From: an uncultured Anaerolineae bacterium
GTDB lineage: Bacteria > Chloroflexota > Anaerolineae > Anaerolineales > UBA4823
Direction: 5' to 3'
DNA length: 13,550 nt
NCBI GenBank assembly: GCA_937129505.1
Contig: CAKZNJ010000420.1
Location: 1 to 13,550 of the forward strand
Numbering within the stretch: position 1 is the stretch's first letter; every line of letters begins with the position of its first letter. Positions 7,901 to 13,550 of the stretch are shown here, piece by piece. A program made the translations under genes and the position numbers. The notes beneath the pieces were generated by a model that was not told the DNA's origin, searched no databases, and worked only from the letters and a program-made list of their open reading frames with translations.

Positions 7901-9500
7901 CGAAGTTGTCGAGTACGCCAAGAGCTTGCCCGGCGTTGTCTATACAGAGCGCAACCTCTACACCTGCTCTCAGGACACGCAACAAAAAATTGCCTCAAAA
8001 ATTCAAGAACATGGCTTGAATCGCGTGGTCGTTGCCAGTTGTACCCCCCGCACTCACGAGCCGCTATTCCAGGACACCATTCGACAAGCCGGGTTGAACC
8101 CCCACCTTTTCGAACTAGCCAATATTCGCGAGCAAGATGCCTGGGTTCATCGCACTACACCGCAGATTGCCACTGAGAAAGCAAAGGAACTGGTCGCCAT
8201 GGCAGTCGCTAAAGCCCGCCGCTTGCGCCCCATTCAACGGGGCAGTTTCGACGTAGCCCACCAAGCTCTGGTCATCGGAGGTGGGTTGGCAGGCATGACC
8301 GCAGCGCTTTCGATTGCCCGTCAAGGTTTCCCAGTTTATCTGGTTGAACGCCAAGCCGAATTGGGGGGCAATTTACGCCATATCCATATCGGTTTGGATG
8401 ACAGTGATCCTCAACAATTGCTCAATGACTTGATCCATGCTTTGCGCGATGAGCCGCGCATCACCATCTTGACCGAGAGCGAAGTCATCGAAACACGCGG
8501 CTATGTGGGACAGTATACTTCGGTGATTCGCCATGTCGATGGTAGTTGTGAGGAACTGACTCACGGCGTCATCGTTGTCGCAACAGGTGGGCGGGAGATT
8601 TCCACCAGCTTATACGGATATGGCAAAACCCCAGGGGTGGTCAGCCAGCGGGAACTCGAAGCCCAACTGAAAGAAAAGGGTGGGGCGCCTGAGTCGGTGG
8701 TGATGATTCAATGCGTTGACTCACGCGATGAAGACCATCCCTATTGTTCGCGCCTCTGTTGCACCCAGGCGATTAAAAACGCCCTGGAGATCAAACGGCG
8801 AAATCCTCGCAGTCGCGTATATATCCTCTACCGCGATCTGCGCAGCTATGGCTTTCGCGAGGGACTTTACACCGAAGCGCGGCGACAGGGGATCGTCTTT
8901 TTGCAGTATGACCCTGCCGCACCCCCGCGCCTAGAGACTAGCGCCGATGGAAAGTTATGGACACATGTCACCTCACAACCAGAAGGTGAAGAGCTCCATT
9001 TCTGTGTTGAACAAGTTGTCTTGAGCATCGGCGTTGAGGCTGAGCCAGGCAACGAAGCCCTCAGCCGCCTGTTGAAACTGCCTCTCACGGCGGAAGGATT
9101 CTTCCTAGAAGCTCACGTCAAACTGCGCCCGGTAGATTTTGCTGCCGATGGCGTCTATCTGGCTGGACTAGCACACTCCCCCCGCGCAATTGATGAGACG
9201 ATCGCTCAGGCCGAGGCCGCAGCGGTTCGGGCAGTTGCTCTCTTAGCCAAGCAGCAACTGACTGCCACCCCCATCATTGCCACTGTCAATCCCCGCTTGT
9301 GTTCAGCTTGCGGGCTATGTGTGGAAGTGTGCCCCTATGGTGCCCGCCGCTTGGAAGCCGGGGCTGCTTATGCCGAAGTGGTCGCGGTGCTTTGCCAAGG
9401 ATGTGGCGCTTGTGTGGCAGCTTGTCCCAACAAAGCCAGCCAGCAGTTGGGCTTCGAGTTCTTACAAATTGCCGATATGATTGATGCTGCCTTGGTATGA
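4998..9500 (+). CDS. hdrA: Giant HdrA-[GltD/NfnB]-HdrA fusion, probable electron-bifurcating core
   Basis: 1500 residues, over twice a normal HdrA. Half 1 (about 15-930): FAD motif GAGIGG at 23-28, the conserved NDCAMC segment at 65-70, first ferredoxin motif C119/122/125/129, a nested GltD/NfnB-like module (about 163-640), ferredoxin cysteines C645/648/651/654/657/661, then the HdrA cluster motif C744, C757, C761-C762. The nested module has its own cysteine-rich N-terminal part (C169, C173, C208, C212, C216, C220), an FAD motif GAGPAG at 273-278, a nucleotide motif GGGNVAID at 406-413 and a final FAD contact GIFAGGD near 543-549. Half 2 (about 949-1500): N-terminal HdrA domain with CHCG at 955-958, FAD motif GGGLAG at 1094-1099, cluster motif C1239, C1250, C1254-C1255, and two terminal [4Fe-4S] motifs (C1435-1445, C1466-1476). 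From family knowledge, GltD-type modules exchange electrons with NAD(P)H and HdrA bifurcates them. The terminal ferredoxins should dock the MvhD encoded next. Soluble; no membrane segment seen. Confidence 0.95.
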   Translation: MSEEQISTFSSSTQPIGAVLVIGAGIGGMQASLDLAEAGFKVYLLEKSPAIGGTMAQLDKTFPTNDCAMCIMSPKLVEVGRHLNIEILTTSEIEGIEGEAGNFRVKVRRHPRYVKLDACTGCGDCATACPISRQDEFNGGLSLRKAIYKPYPQAIPNAYAIEKAGVAPCRDACPIHQRAQGYLALVREGRFLDAYRTIKEDNPFPSVCGRVCNHRCEDACSRNETDQPVNIMAIKRFVADWVWSKMDSGELTLEQTRWITEGEPKAQKVAVVGAGPAGLTAALDLVRLGYAVTVFEALPVAGGMMRVGVPEYRLPYQLVQREIEQILAEGVELRLNNRVDNIPDLLKQGYDAVFVAVGAHGGIKLPIPGADLPQVTVATDFLRQVSLEDKAKIAAQLKGKRVLVLGGGNVAIDAAMSAVRLEASWVGMSCLESRETMPAHDWEVRDAEEEGIAVYPSRTFKEITQENGKVSGVRCVQVNFRGFIDGRPDFDEIPNTEEVIPANLVIFAIGQRPELDCLNGEVETIRGRFLKVDEETLATNVPGIFAGGDAVTGTSFIVNAIAAGHRAAQSIDRYLRGESLTFHPSCPPKVQLNPTDLATRLLESPAARKTRTETKARPAAERKVDFNEVYGGLSEEEARAEAARCLSCGICSECLQCVYACRAKAIDHNQLETIEEIQVGAVLLAPGVQPLNDQIRPEYGYGRYPNVITSLEFERMLSASGPFAGVVQRPSDGHHPEKIAWIQCVGSRDNSCGQGYCSSVCCMYATKEAIIACEHDSRIQPTIFYMDIRAFGKGFDAYIARAEKEQGVRYVRSMVSSVREIPGSRNLRVSYVTFTAEGKPVPHEEEFDLVVLSVGLKPTPEALEMARRLGINLNEFGFAEAPLYHPTQTNREGIFVAGAFGEPKDIPETVIEASCAAAQVSALLAGSRGTLTRQAVYPPERDISGEEPRVGVFVCHCGINIGGVVNVPEVVEYAKSLPGVVYTERNLYTCSQDTQQKIASKIQEHGLNRVVVASCTPRTHEPLFQDTIRQAGLNPHLFELANIREQDAWVHRTTPQIATEKAKELVAMAVAKARRLRPIQRGSFDVAHQALVIGGGLAGMTAALSIARQGFPVYLVERQAELGGNLRHIHIGLDDSDPQQLLNDLIHALRDEPRITILTESEVIETRGYVGQYTSVIRHVDGSCEELTHGVIVVATGGREISTSLYGYGKTPGVVSQRELEAQLKEKGGAPESVVMIQCVDSRDEDHPYCSRLCCTQAIKNALEIKRRNPRSRVYILYRDLRSYGFREGLYTEARRQGIVFLQYDPAAPPRLETSADGKLWTHVTSQPEGEELHFCVEQVVLSIGVEAEPGNEALSRLLKLPLTAEGFFLEAHVKLRPVDFAADGVYLAGLAHSPRAIDETIAQAEAAAVRAVALLAKQQLTATPIIATVNPRLCSACGLCVEVCPYGARRLEAGAAYAEVVAVLCQGCGACVAACPNKASQQLGFEFLQIADMIDAALV

Positions 9501-9528
9501 GTAGATCTTCTCCATTAGAAAGAATGCT

Positions 9529-9533
9529 AGGAG
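9529..9533 (+). promoter_or_regulatory. Ribosome binding site of mvhD
   Basis: AGGAG, 7 bases before the ATG at 9541. It selects this start over the out-of-frame ATG at 9537. Confidence 0.65.
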
Positions 9534-9540
9534 TTGATGA

Positions 9541-9972
9541 ATGACAGAAACGACAGACTATGAACCCAAGATCATCGCTTTTTTATGCAACTGGTGTACC
9601 TACACAGGCGCTGATCTAGCCGGTACAAGCCGGTTGCAATATCCACCCAATGTTCGGATCATTCGCTTGATGTGTAGCGGTGCGGTAGACCCGATGTACG
9701 TGCTCAAAGCCGACCTAGCCGGCGCAGATGGGATCCTGATCGGCGGTTGTCACCCTGGCGATTGTCACTATCAGGAAGGGAACTACAAAGCCCGCCGTCG
9801 GGTGGTCGCCCTGAAAGAGATCCTCAAAAGCGCCGGCTTCGATGAGGAGCGCATTTGGCTGCGCTGGATCAGCGCCAGCGAAGGAGCCCGCTTTGCCGAG
9901 ACGGTGCGCGAGATGACCGAAGCAATGCGTGCCAAGGGACCCAACCCTATGAAGCAGATGTGGGCTGTTTAG
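9541..9972 (+). CDS. mvhD: MvhD-like [2Fe-2S] electron-transfer subunit
   Basis: 143 residues, the usual size of the stand-alone MvhD/FlpD family. It shows the family's cysteine pattern: C16-x2-C19 in FLCNWC, C45 in MCSG, and C70/C75 in GGCHPGDCHY. In methanogens MvhD holds a [2Fe-2S] cluster and bridges the hydrogenase (or formate dehydrogenase) to HdrA. In this operon it lies directly after the giant HdrA, whose C-terminal double ferredoxin is the expected docking site, and before an FrhB-like protein, a plausible electron partner on the other side. No hydrogenase subunit is present in the window. Confidence 0.93.
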   Translation: MTETTDYEPKIIAFLCNWCTYTGADLAGTSRLQYPPNVRIIRLMCSGAVDPMYVLKADLAGADGILIGGCHPGDCHYQEGNYKARRRVVALKEILKSAGFDEERIWLRWISASEGARFAETVREMTEAMRAKGPNPMKQMWAV

Positions 9973-10020
9973 CGCAAGGCGCATGGAACAACTTAGACGA
10001 ATGGAGATAGAAAAGAGCCG

Positions 10021-11127
10021 ATGAACATCTCTTTGCAAGTCGAGAACGGTAACACGCTGCCAGCGCTTCAAGGTTTCTTGCAAAGCCTGCTAGAAAAGCA
10101 AATCGTGGATGTTTTGTTAGTCCCTATGCGTACCTCCGGCGCCTCGGTAACCCCTGCTTTGGTTAGCGATCCGGCTTTGCTCGATCAGGCAGATCCTTTA
10201 GCTCCAGTGCTGCCGGTAAACGCTGCTACTTGGGCAGGCAAGGTTAGCCTGCGTGAGCCGCGCCCGCGCCTTGGAGCGGTCCTGCGTTCCTGTGAGGCGC
10301 GTGCACTGGTTGAACTGACCAAAATGGCTCAAGCCAGCCTCGAAGATCTGCTTCTGATCGCGGTTGACTGCGCCGGCACGTACGCCCCGCCAGTCTTTCT
10401 GCGCAAAGAAGCCCAAAGCGATCACCCTCTTTGGGCGGATTTATATGCTGCCACTCGTCAGAAACCTGACCTACCCAACCCAGAACTGCGCCTCGCCTGC
10501 CAGATCTGCGAACAACCTGTCTTTGAAAACGCCGCCGTGCGCTTACGCTTGTTGGAGAGCGATCTGGAACACTCGGTGATGGTCGAAGTGCAGGATGAGC
10601 TCGCTGAAAAGCTGGGTATCCCCGGAGCTGACGGCAATGGACGGGGGGCAGAAGGCGAGGCGTTGATCGCTGCTCGAACTCAGGCACGCGACCAAGCCTT
10701 TGCTGAGATTCGTCTGCGTCTCGAAGGCGAGGAAGGGATCGCTGGTGTATTCGCCTCGTGTATTCGCTGCCACAATTGTATGACCGTCTGCCCAATTTGT
10801 TATTGCAAGACCTGTGTCTTCAAGAGTCATGTTTTCGACCATGATCCAATGAAGTATTTGGAATTGTCACGCCAAAAAGGCGCCCAGCGGATGCCACCCG
10901 ATACCCTGCTCTTCCATCTCACCCGTCAGAACCACATGGCGCTCTCTTGTGTTGGCTGCGGCATGTGCACCGATGCCTGTCCGGCTGAGTTGCCGGTCGG
11001 CTTGGTTTTCCGAGCCGTGGCTGATCGATTACAGCACACTTTTGACTACCTGCCAGGACGCAATGTTGCAGAGCCGTTACCTTTGGTCACTTTCAAAGCC
11101 GATGAATGGACGGAGGTTGGAGAATAG
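10021..11127 (+). CDS. FrhB/FdhB-like flavin and iron-sulfur oxidoreductase subunit
   Basis: 368 residues. The N-terminal two thirds resemble the F420-reducing hydrogenase/formate dehydrogenase beta-subunit family: a GAVLRSCEARALVEL segment around C91, then VDCAGTY around C117, and a C160-x2-C163 pair. The C-terminal third carries a dense cysteine block, C247/250/253/257/260/262/265, and a second ferredoxin motif C310/313/316/320. Family members bind a flavin and pass electrons between a hydride carrier (F420 in archaea) or a formate dehydrogenase partner and iron-sulfur chains. Next to mvhD and hdrA, it most likely feeds or drains the Hdr complex. Whether the host uses F420 is not visible here; NAD(P)H, ferredoxin or formate dehydrogenase are alternatives. 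The Shine-Dalgarno sequence is weak (GGAG at 10003, too distant; AAAAGAG nearer the ATG). Confidence 0.85.
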   Translation: MNISLQVENGNTLPALQGFLQSLLEKQIVDVLLVPMRTSGASVTPALVSDPALLDQADPLAPVLPVNAATWAGKVSLREPRPRLGAVLRSCEARALVELTKMAQASLEDLLLIAVDCAGTYAPPVFLRKEAQSDHPLWADLYAATRQKPDLPNPELRLACQICEQPVFENAAVRLRLLESDLEHSVMVEVQDELAEKLGIPGADGNGRGAEGEALIAARTQARDQAFAEIRLRLEGEEGIAGVFASCIRCHNCMTVCPICYCKTCVFKSHVFDHDPMKYLELSRQKGAQRMPPDTLLFHLTRQNHMALSCVGCGMCTDACPAELPVGLVFRAVADRLQHTFDYLPGRNVAEPLPLVTFKADEWTEVGE

Positions 11128-11239
11128 AAGGCGAAATACTTTCAATCTTTGTTGGATCGACCGATGAGCAGGAAACAGCGGAATAGGAGCACTCAATCCT
11201 TTCCTGCTTATCTTGCGCAAGAACCATAAAGGAGTGTCT
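11128..11239 (+). promoter_or_regulatory. Largest gap within the redox array, containing a hairpin and a palindrome
   Basis: This 112-base gap is long for the array. It holds a 9-bp perfect inverted repeat with a 24-base loop (AGCAGGAAA at 11167-11175, TTTCCTGCT at 11200-11208), then the 12-bp perfect palindrome TCTTGCGCAAGA at 11211-11222, 17 bases before the next start. There is no U-tract after the hairpin and I see no convincing -35/-10 pair. It could be an RNA processing or attenuation site, or an operator for separate control of the frdBA-like genes. The role is inferred from position only. Confidence 0.35.
11228..11234 (+). promoter_or_regulatory. Ribosome binding site of the FrdB-like gene
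   Basis: AAAGGAG, 5 bases before the ATG at 11240. It decides this start against the in-frame TTG at 11213, which lies within the palindrome and has no Shine-Dalgarno sequence. Confidence 0.75.
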
Positions 11240-11923
11240 ATGGCTGAACGAACTGATCTGATCCCGATTTATATCATGGGCAAACGCTACGATGTGCCTT
11301 CTAGCTTGACCATCATGAAGGCAATGGAATATGCCGGCTATACCTTGGTGCGGGGCGCTGGCTGCCGCGGTGGCTTCTGCGGGGCCTGCTCAACCGTTTA
11401 TCGCATCAAAGATGATCCCAAGCTTTATTTTGGCTTAGCCTGCCAAACGGTTGTCAAGCCCGAGATGTATCTTGGGCAGATTCCTTTCTTCCCCGCCAAA
11501 CGCGCCACGTACGATATCGCTCAACTGCAAGCGCAGGCCTCTACCTTGTTTCAAATCTACCCCGAGATTCTGCGTTGCTTGGGCTGTGGCACGTGTACCA
11601 AAGCCTGTCCGCAGGAATTGAATGTGAAAGGCTATATGGCTGCCGCCATGCGCGGCGATATTGCTGCGGTGGCTAATATGTCTTTTGACTGCATCATGTG
11701 CGGACTTTGTGCGGCGCGCTGTCCGGCGGAAGAGCCCCAATATAACATTGCCATCCTAGCCCGTCGTCTCTATGGCCGCTATCTCTCACCCCGTTCAGAC
11801 CATCTCCATCAGCGCGTACAAGAAATTCAACAAGGCGCTTTCGATCAAAGTTTGGCGGAACTGAAAGCTCTTGACGTAGATGTCCTGAAAGAACGCTACA
11901 AAGCCCGCCCAATTGAAGCCTAG
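11240..11923 (+). CDS. frdB: Fumarate reductase/succinate dehydrogenase-type iron-sulfur subunit
   Basis: 227 residues from the ATG at 11240. An N-terminal plant-type [2Fe-2S] domain has C42-x4-C47-x2-C50 and C68. The C-terminal alpha-helical domain has two motifs, C113-x2-C116-x2-C119-x3-C123-P and C151-x2-C154-x2-C157-x3-C161-P. Both have four regular cysteines, which suggests two [4Fe-4S] clusters rather than the [4Fe-4S] plus [3Fe-4S] of quinone-linked enzymes. Methanogen TfrB joins such a domain to an HdrB-like CCG part; that part is absent here, but a separate HdrB is encoded in the same array. The role is electron transfer to or from the flavoprotein encoded 9 bases downstream. The gene symbol denotes family, not proven reaction direction. 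Confidence 0.88.
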   Translation: MAERTDLIPIYIMGKRYDVPSSLTIMKAMEYAGYTLVRGAGCRGGFCGACSTVYRIKDDPKLYFGLACQTVVKPEMYLGQIPFFPAKRATYDIAQLQAQASTLFQIYPEILRCLGCGTCTKACPQELNVKGYMAAAMRGDIAAVANMSFDCIMCGLCAARCPAEEPQYNIAILARRLYGRYLSPRSDHLHQRVQEIQQGAFDQSLAELKALDVDVLKERYKARPIEA

Positions 11924-11927
11924 GAGG
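11922..11927 (+). promoter_or_regulatory. Ribosome binding site of the FrdA-like gene
   Basis: A perfect AGGAGG overlapping the stop of the iron-sulfur gene, 5 bases before the ATG at 11933; it indicates coupled translation of the two subunits. Confidence 0.8.
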
Positions 11928-11932
11928 TTGGC

Positions 11933-13534
11933 ATGACCTATACACCTGAACTTTTAGAACAGATCAAAATCGTTGAAGCCACCCGTCCGCAGCGTTTGGG
12001 ACAAACTTTCCCGGCGATGCCTTTGGAAGAACGCCAAAAGCTACTCAAGCTCTTCCATCCCGATTACATCGAAGAGGGGATGCGCGAAATTCGCCTTGGA
12101 AGCTATAAAGGGAACCGCATGCCCAAAGAATTAGCGGATGTTTTGGAAGGAAGGCCGCACATTGATGCTACCTTTGACTTGAGCAACCCCGATTTCGAAA
12201 CCGATGTCCTGGTTGTTGGAGGTGGAGGGGCAGGCGCCAGCGCAGCCCTCTTAGCTCAAGAAAACGGCGCAAAGGTGACTTTGGTAACCAAATTGCGCTT
12301 TGGCGATGCCAACACCATGATGGCACAGGGGGGGATTCAAGCTGCCGATCGTCCTGAAGACTCGCCCGCCACGCACTATCTGGATGTCATCGGGGGTGGC
12401 CATTTCACCAATTTCCCCGATCTGGTTGAAGCGTTGGTGAAAGATGCCCCCATTGTCATTGCTTGGCTGGAAAGCTTGGGGGTCATGTTCGATAAGACCC
12501 CTGACGGCACGATGATGGAAGAACACGGTGGCGGCACGAGCATCAAGCGTATGCATTCGGCGCGCGATTATACCGGTGCCGAGATCATGCGCGTCTTACG
12601 CGATGAAGTGCGCAACCGGCCGAATATAGAAGTGATTGAATTCTGTCCAGCAGTTGAGTTGGTTTTGGACGAGTCGGGTGCCGTCTGCGGAGCCGTCTTG
12701 ATGAACTTTGAGACCGAGCGTTATTTCTACGCCAAAGCCAAGGTGGTCATCTTAGCAACTGGCGGCAGCGGGCGATTGCATTATCAAGGATTTCCCACTA
12801 CCAACCACTACGGCGCCACAGGGGATGGGATTGTTCTCGCTTATCGCGCTGGCGCGGAGCTTGCTTTTTTAGATACCATGCAGTATCACCCGACAGGGGC
12901 AGCCTATCCGGAACAGATTTTAGGGCAATTGGTCACCGAAAAAGTACGCGGCTTAGGCGCCCAACCGGTCAACGTCAAGGGGGAACAATTTGTCTACCCA
13001 CTGGAACCACGCGATGTTGAGTCAGCAGCCTTCATCCGAGAATGCAAAGAACGCAATCTCGGCGTGATCACGCCCAGTGGTCAACCAGCAGTTTGGTTGG
13101 ATACGCCAATGATTGACCTAATTCATGGCCCGGGCACCATTGAAAAAGCTCTGCCAGCCATGGTCCGCCAGTTCAAGCGTTTTAACATTGATATGGTCCA
13201 TCAACCGATTTTGGTTTATCCCACACTCCACTATCAGAACGGTGGAGTAAAGATCGACGCATATTGCCGCACCAGTGTGCCCGGTTTATTGGTCGCCGGA
13301 GAGACCAGCGGCGGCGTGCATGGGCGCAATCGGTTGATGGGAAACAGCCTATTAGATGTATGCGTCTTCGGACGGCGGGCGGGCATCACCGCTGCGGCTT
13401 TGGCTAAAGAACGACGACTCGGCAAGCCAACCCTTGCCCATCTCGAAAGCTGGAATCGCGCCCTAGATCAAATTGGTGTTAATGGCGCAGTGCGCTCACC
13501 CATCCTCATCCCAAACTACGCTCGAAAAGGCTAA
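11933..13534 (+). CDS. frdA: Fumarate reductase/succinate dehydrogenase-type flavoprotein subunit
   Basis: 533 residues. A helical, charged N-terminal extension of about 90 residues precedes the FAD motif GGGGAG (96-101). Active-site positions of the family can be recognised: QYHPTG (H319), TEKVRG (T335, E336, R339), PRDV (R360, at the position of the proton-shuttle arginine), TLHY (H433) and HGRNRLMGNS (R467). Dicarboxylate chemistry is therefore plausible. The segment where membrane-bound enzymes have the flavin-linking histidine (SHTxAAQGG) reads ANTMMAQGG, with N127 instead of His, so FAD is probably not covalently bound. The C-terminal helical domain of E. coli FrdA is largely missing, since the protein ends about 45 residues after the last FAD contact. 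It overlaps functionally with frdB and the Hdr genes; no membrane anchor follows before the window ends. L-aspartate oxidase is less likely given the HdrABC context and the motifs. Confidence 0.9.
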   Translation: MTYTPELLEQIKIVEATRPQRLGQTFPAMPLEERQKLLKLFHPDYIEEGMREIRLGSYKGNRMPKELADVLEGRPHIDATFDLSNPDFETDVLVVGGGGAGASAALLAQENGAKVTLVTKLRFGDANTMMAQGGIQAADRPEDSPATHYLDVIGGGHFTNFPDLVEALVKDAPIVIAWLESLGVMFDKTPDGTMMEEHGGGTSIKRMHSARDYTGAEIMRVLRDEVRNRPNIEVIEFCPAVELVLDESGAVCGAVLMNFETERYFYAKAKVVILATGGSGRLHYQGFPTTNHYGATGDGIVLAYRAGAELAFLDTMQYHPTGAAYPEQILGQLVTEKVRGLGAQPVNVKGEQFVYPLEPRDVESAAFIRECKERNLGVITPSGQPAVWLDTPMIDLIHGPGTIEKALPAMVRQFKRFNIDMVHQPILVYPTLHYQNGGVKIDAYCRTSVPGLLVAGETSGGVHGRNRLMGNSLLDVCVFGRRAGITAAALAKERRLGKPTLAHLESWNRALDQIGVNGAVRSPILIPNYARKG

Positions 13535-13550
13535 AATTCACTTTAGCTCA

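Noticed and set aside
10021..11127. Considering this gene as a second HdrC or a plain ferredoxin
   Set aside because: The first ~240 residues carry FrhB/FdhB-type segments around C91 and C117, which HdrC and ferredoxins lack.

Overview
The window is one long plus-strand array of nine or more heterodisulfide-reductase (Hdr) and fumarate-reductase family genes, interrupted once by an unrelated small gene. The moderate G+C content, the soluble all-iron-sulfur/flavin redox gene set, the abundance of HdrA paralogues and a free-standing four-helix-bundle (23S intervening-sequence type) gene suggest an anaerobic bacterium, perhaps of the Chloroflexota (Anaerolineae). That placement is inference from gene content. 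No rRNA, tRNA, CRISPR array or transposase was seen.

Layout. 1-1128: the 3' part of an HdrA-like gene (flavin domain with inserted ferredoxin, no C-terminal ferredoxin). 1140-2894: a second HdrA-like gene with the complementary architecture (N-terminal cluster domain, flavin domain without the inserted ferredoxin, C-terminal double ferredoxin). 2895-3527: a compositionally different patch with G/T-rich degenerate repeats, a small inverted repeat and a four-helix-bundle gene. 3528-4975: hdrC and hdrB, translationally coupled. 4998-9500: a 1500-residue fusion repeating the HdrA pair in one chain, with a complete GltD/NfnB-like NAD(P)H oxidoreductase nested inside the ferredoxin insert of the first half. 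9541-9972: mvhD. 10021-11127: an FrhB/FdhB-like flavin/iron-sulfur protein. 11240-11923 and 11933-13534: soluble iron-sulfur and flavoprotein subunits of the succinate dehydrogenase/fumarate reductase family.

How it may work. From family knowledge, HdrA carries the electron-bifurcating FAD, HdrC passes electrons to HdrB (two CCG cluster sites), MvhD connects an electron donor to HdrA, and GltD/NfnB modules exchange hydride with NAD(P)H. The set looks like a large soluble flavin-based bifurcating or confurcating complex with an NAD(P)H port (GltD insert), a second possible donor/acceptor port (FrhB-like), and a dicarboxylate port (FrdAB-like) whose active-site residues are preserved. I infer, but cannot prove, that it couples fumarate/succinate chemistry to NAD(P)H and ferredoxin without membrane quinones; no membrane anchor subunit is present in the window. 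The most unusual item is the HdrA-[GltD]-HdrA fusion and its mirror image in the two split HdrA genes upstream.
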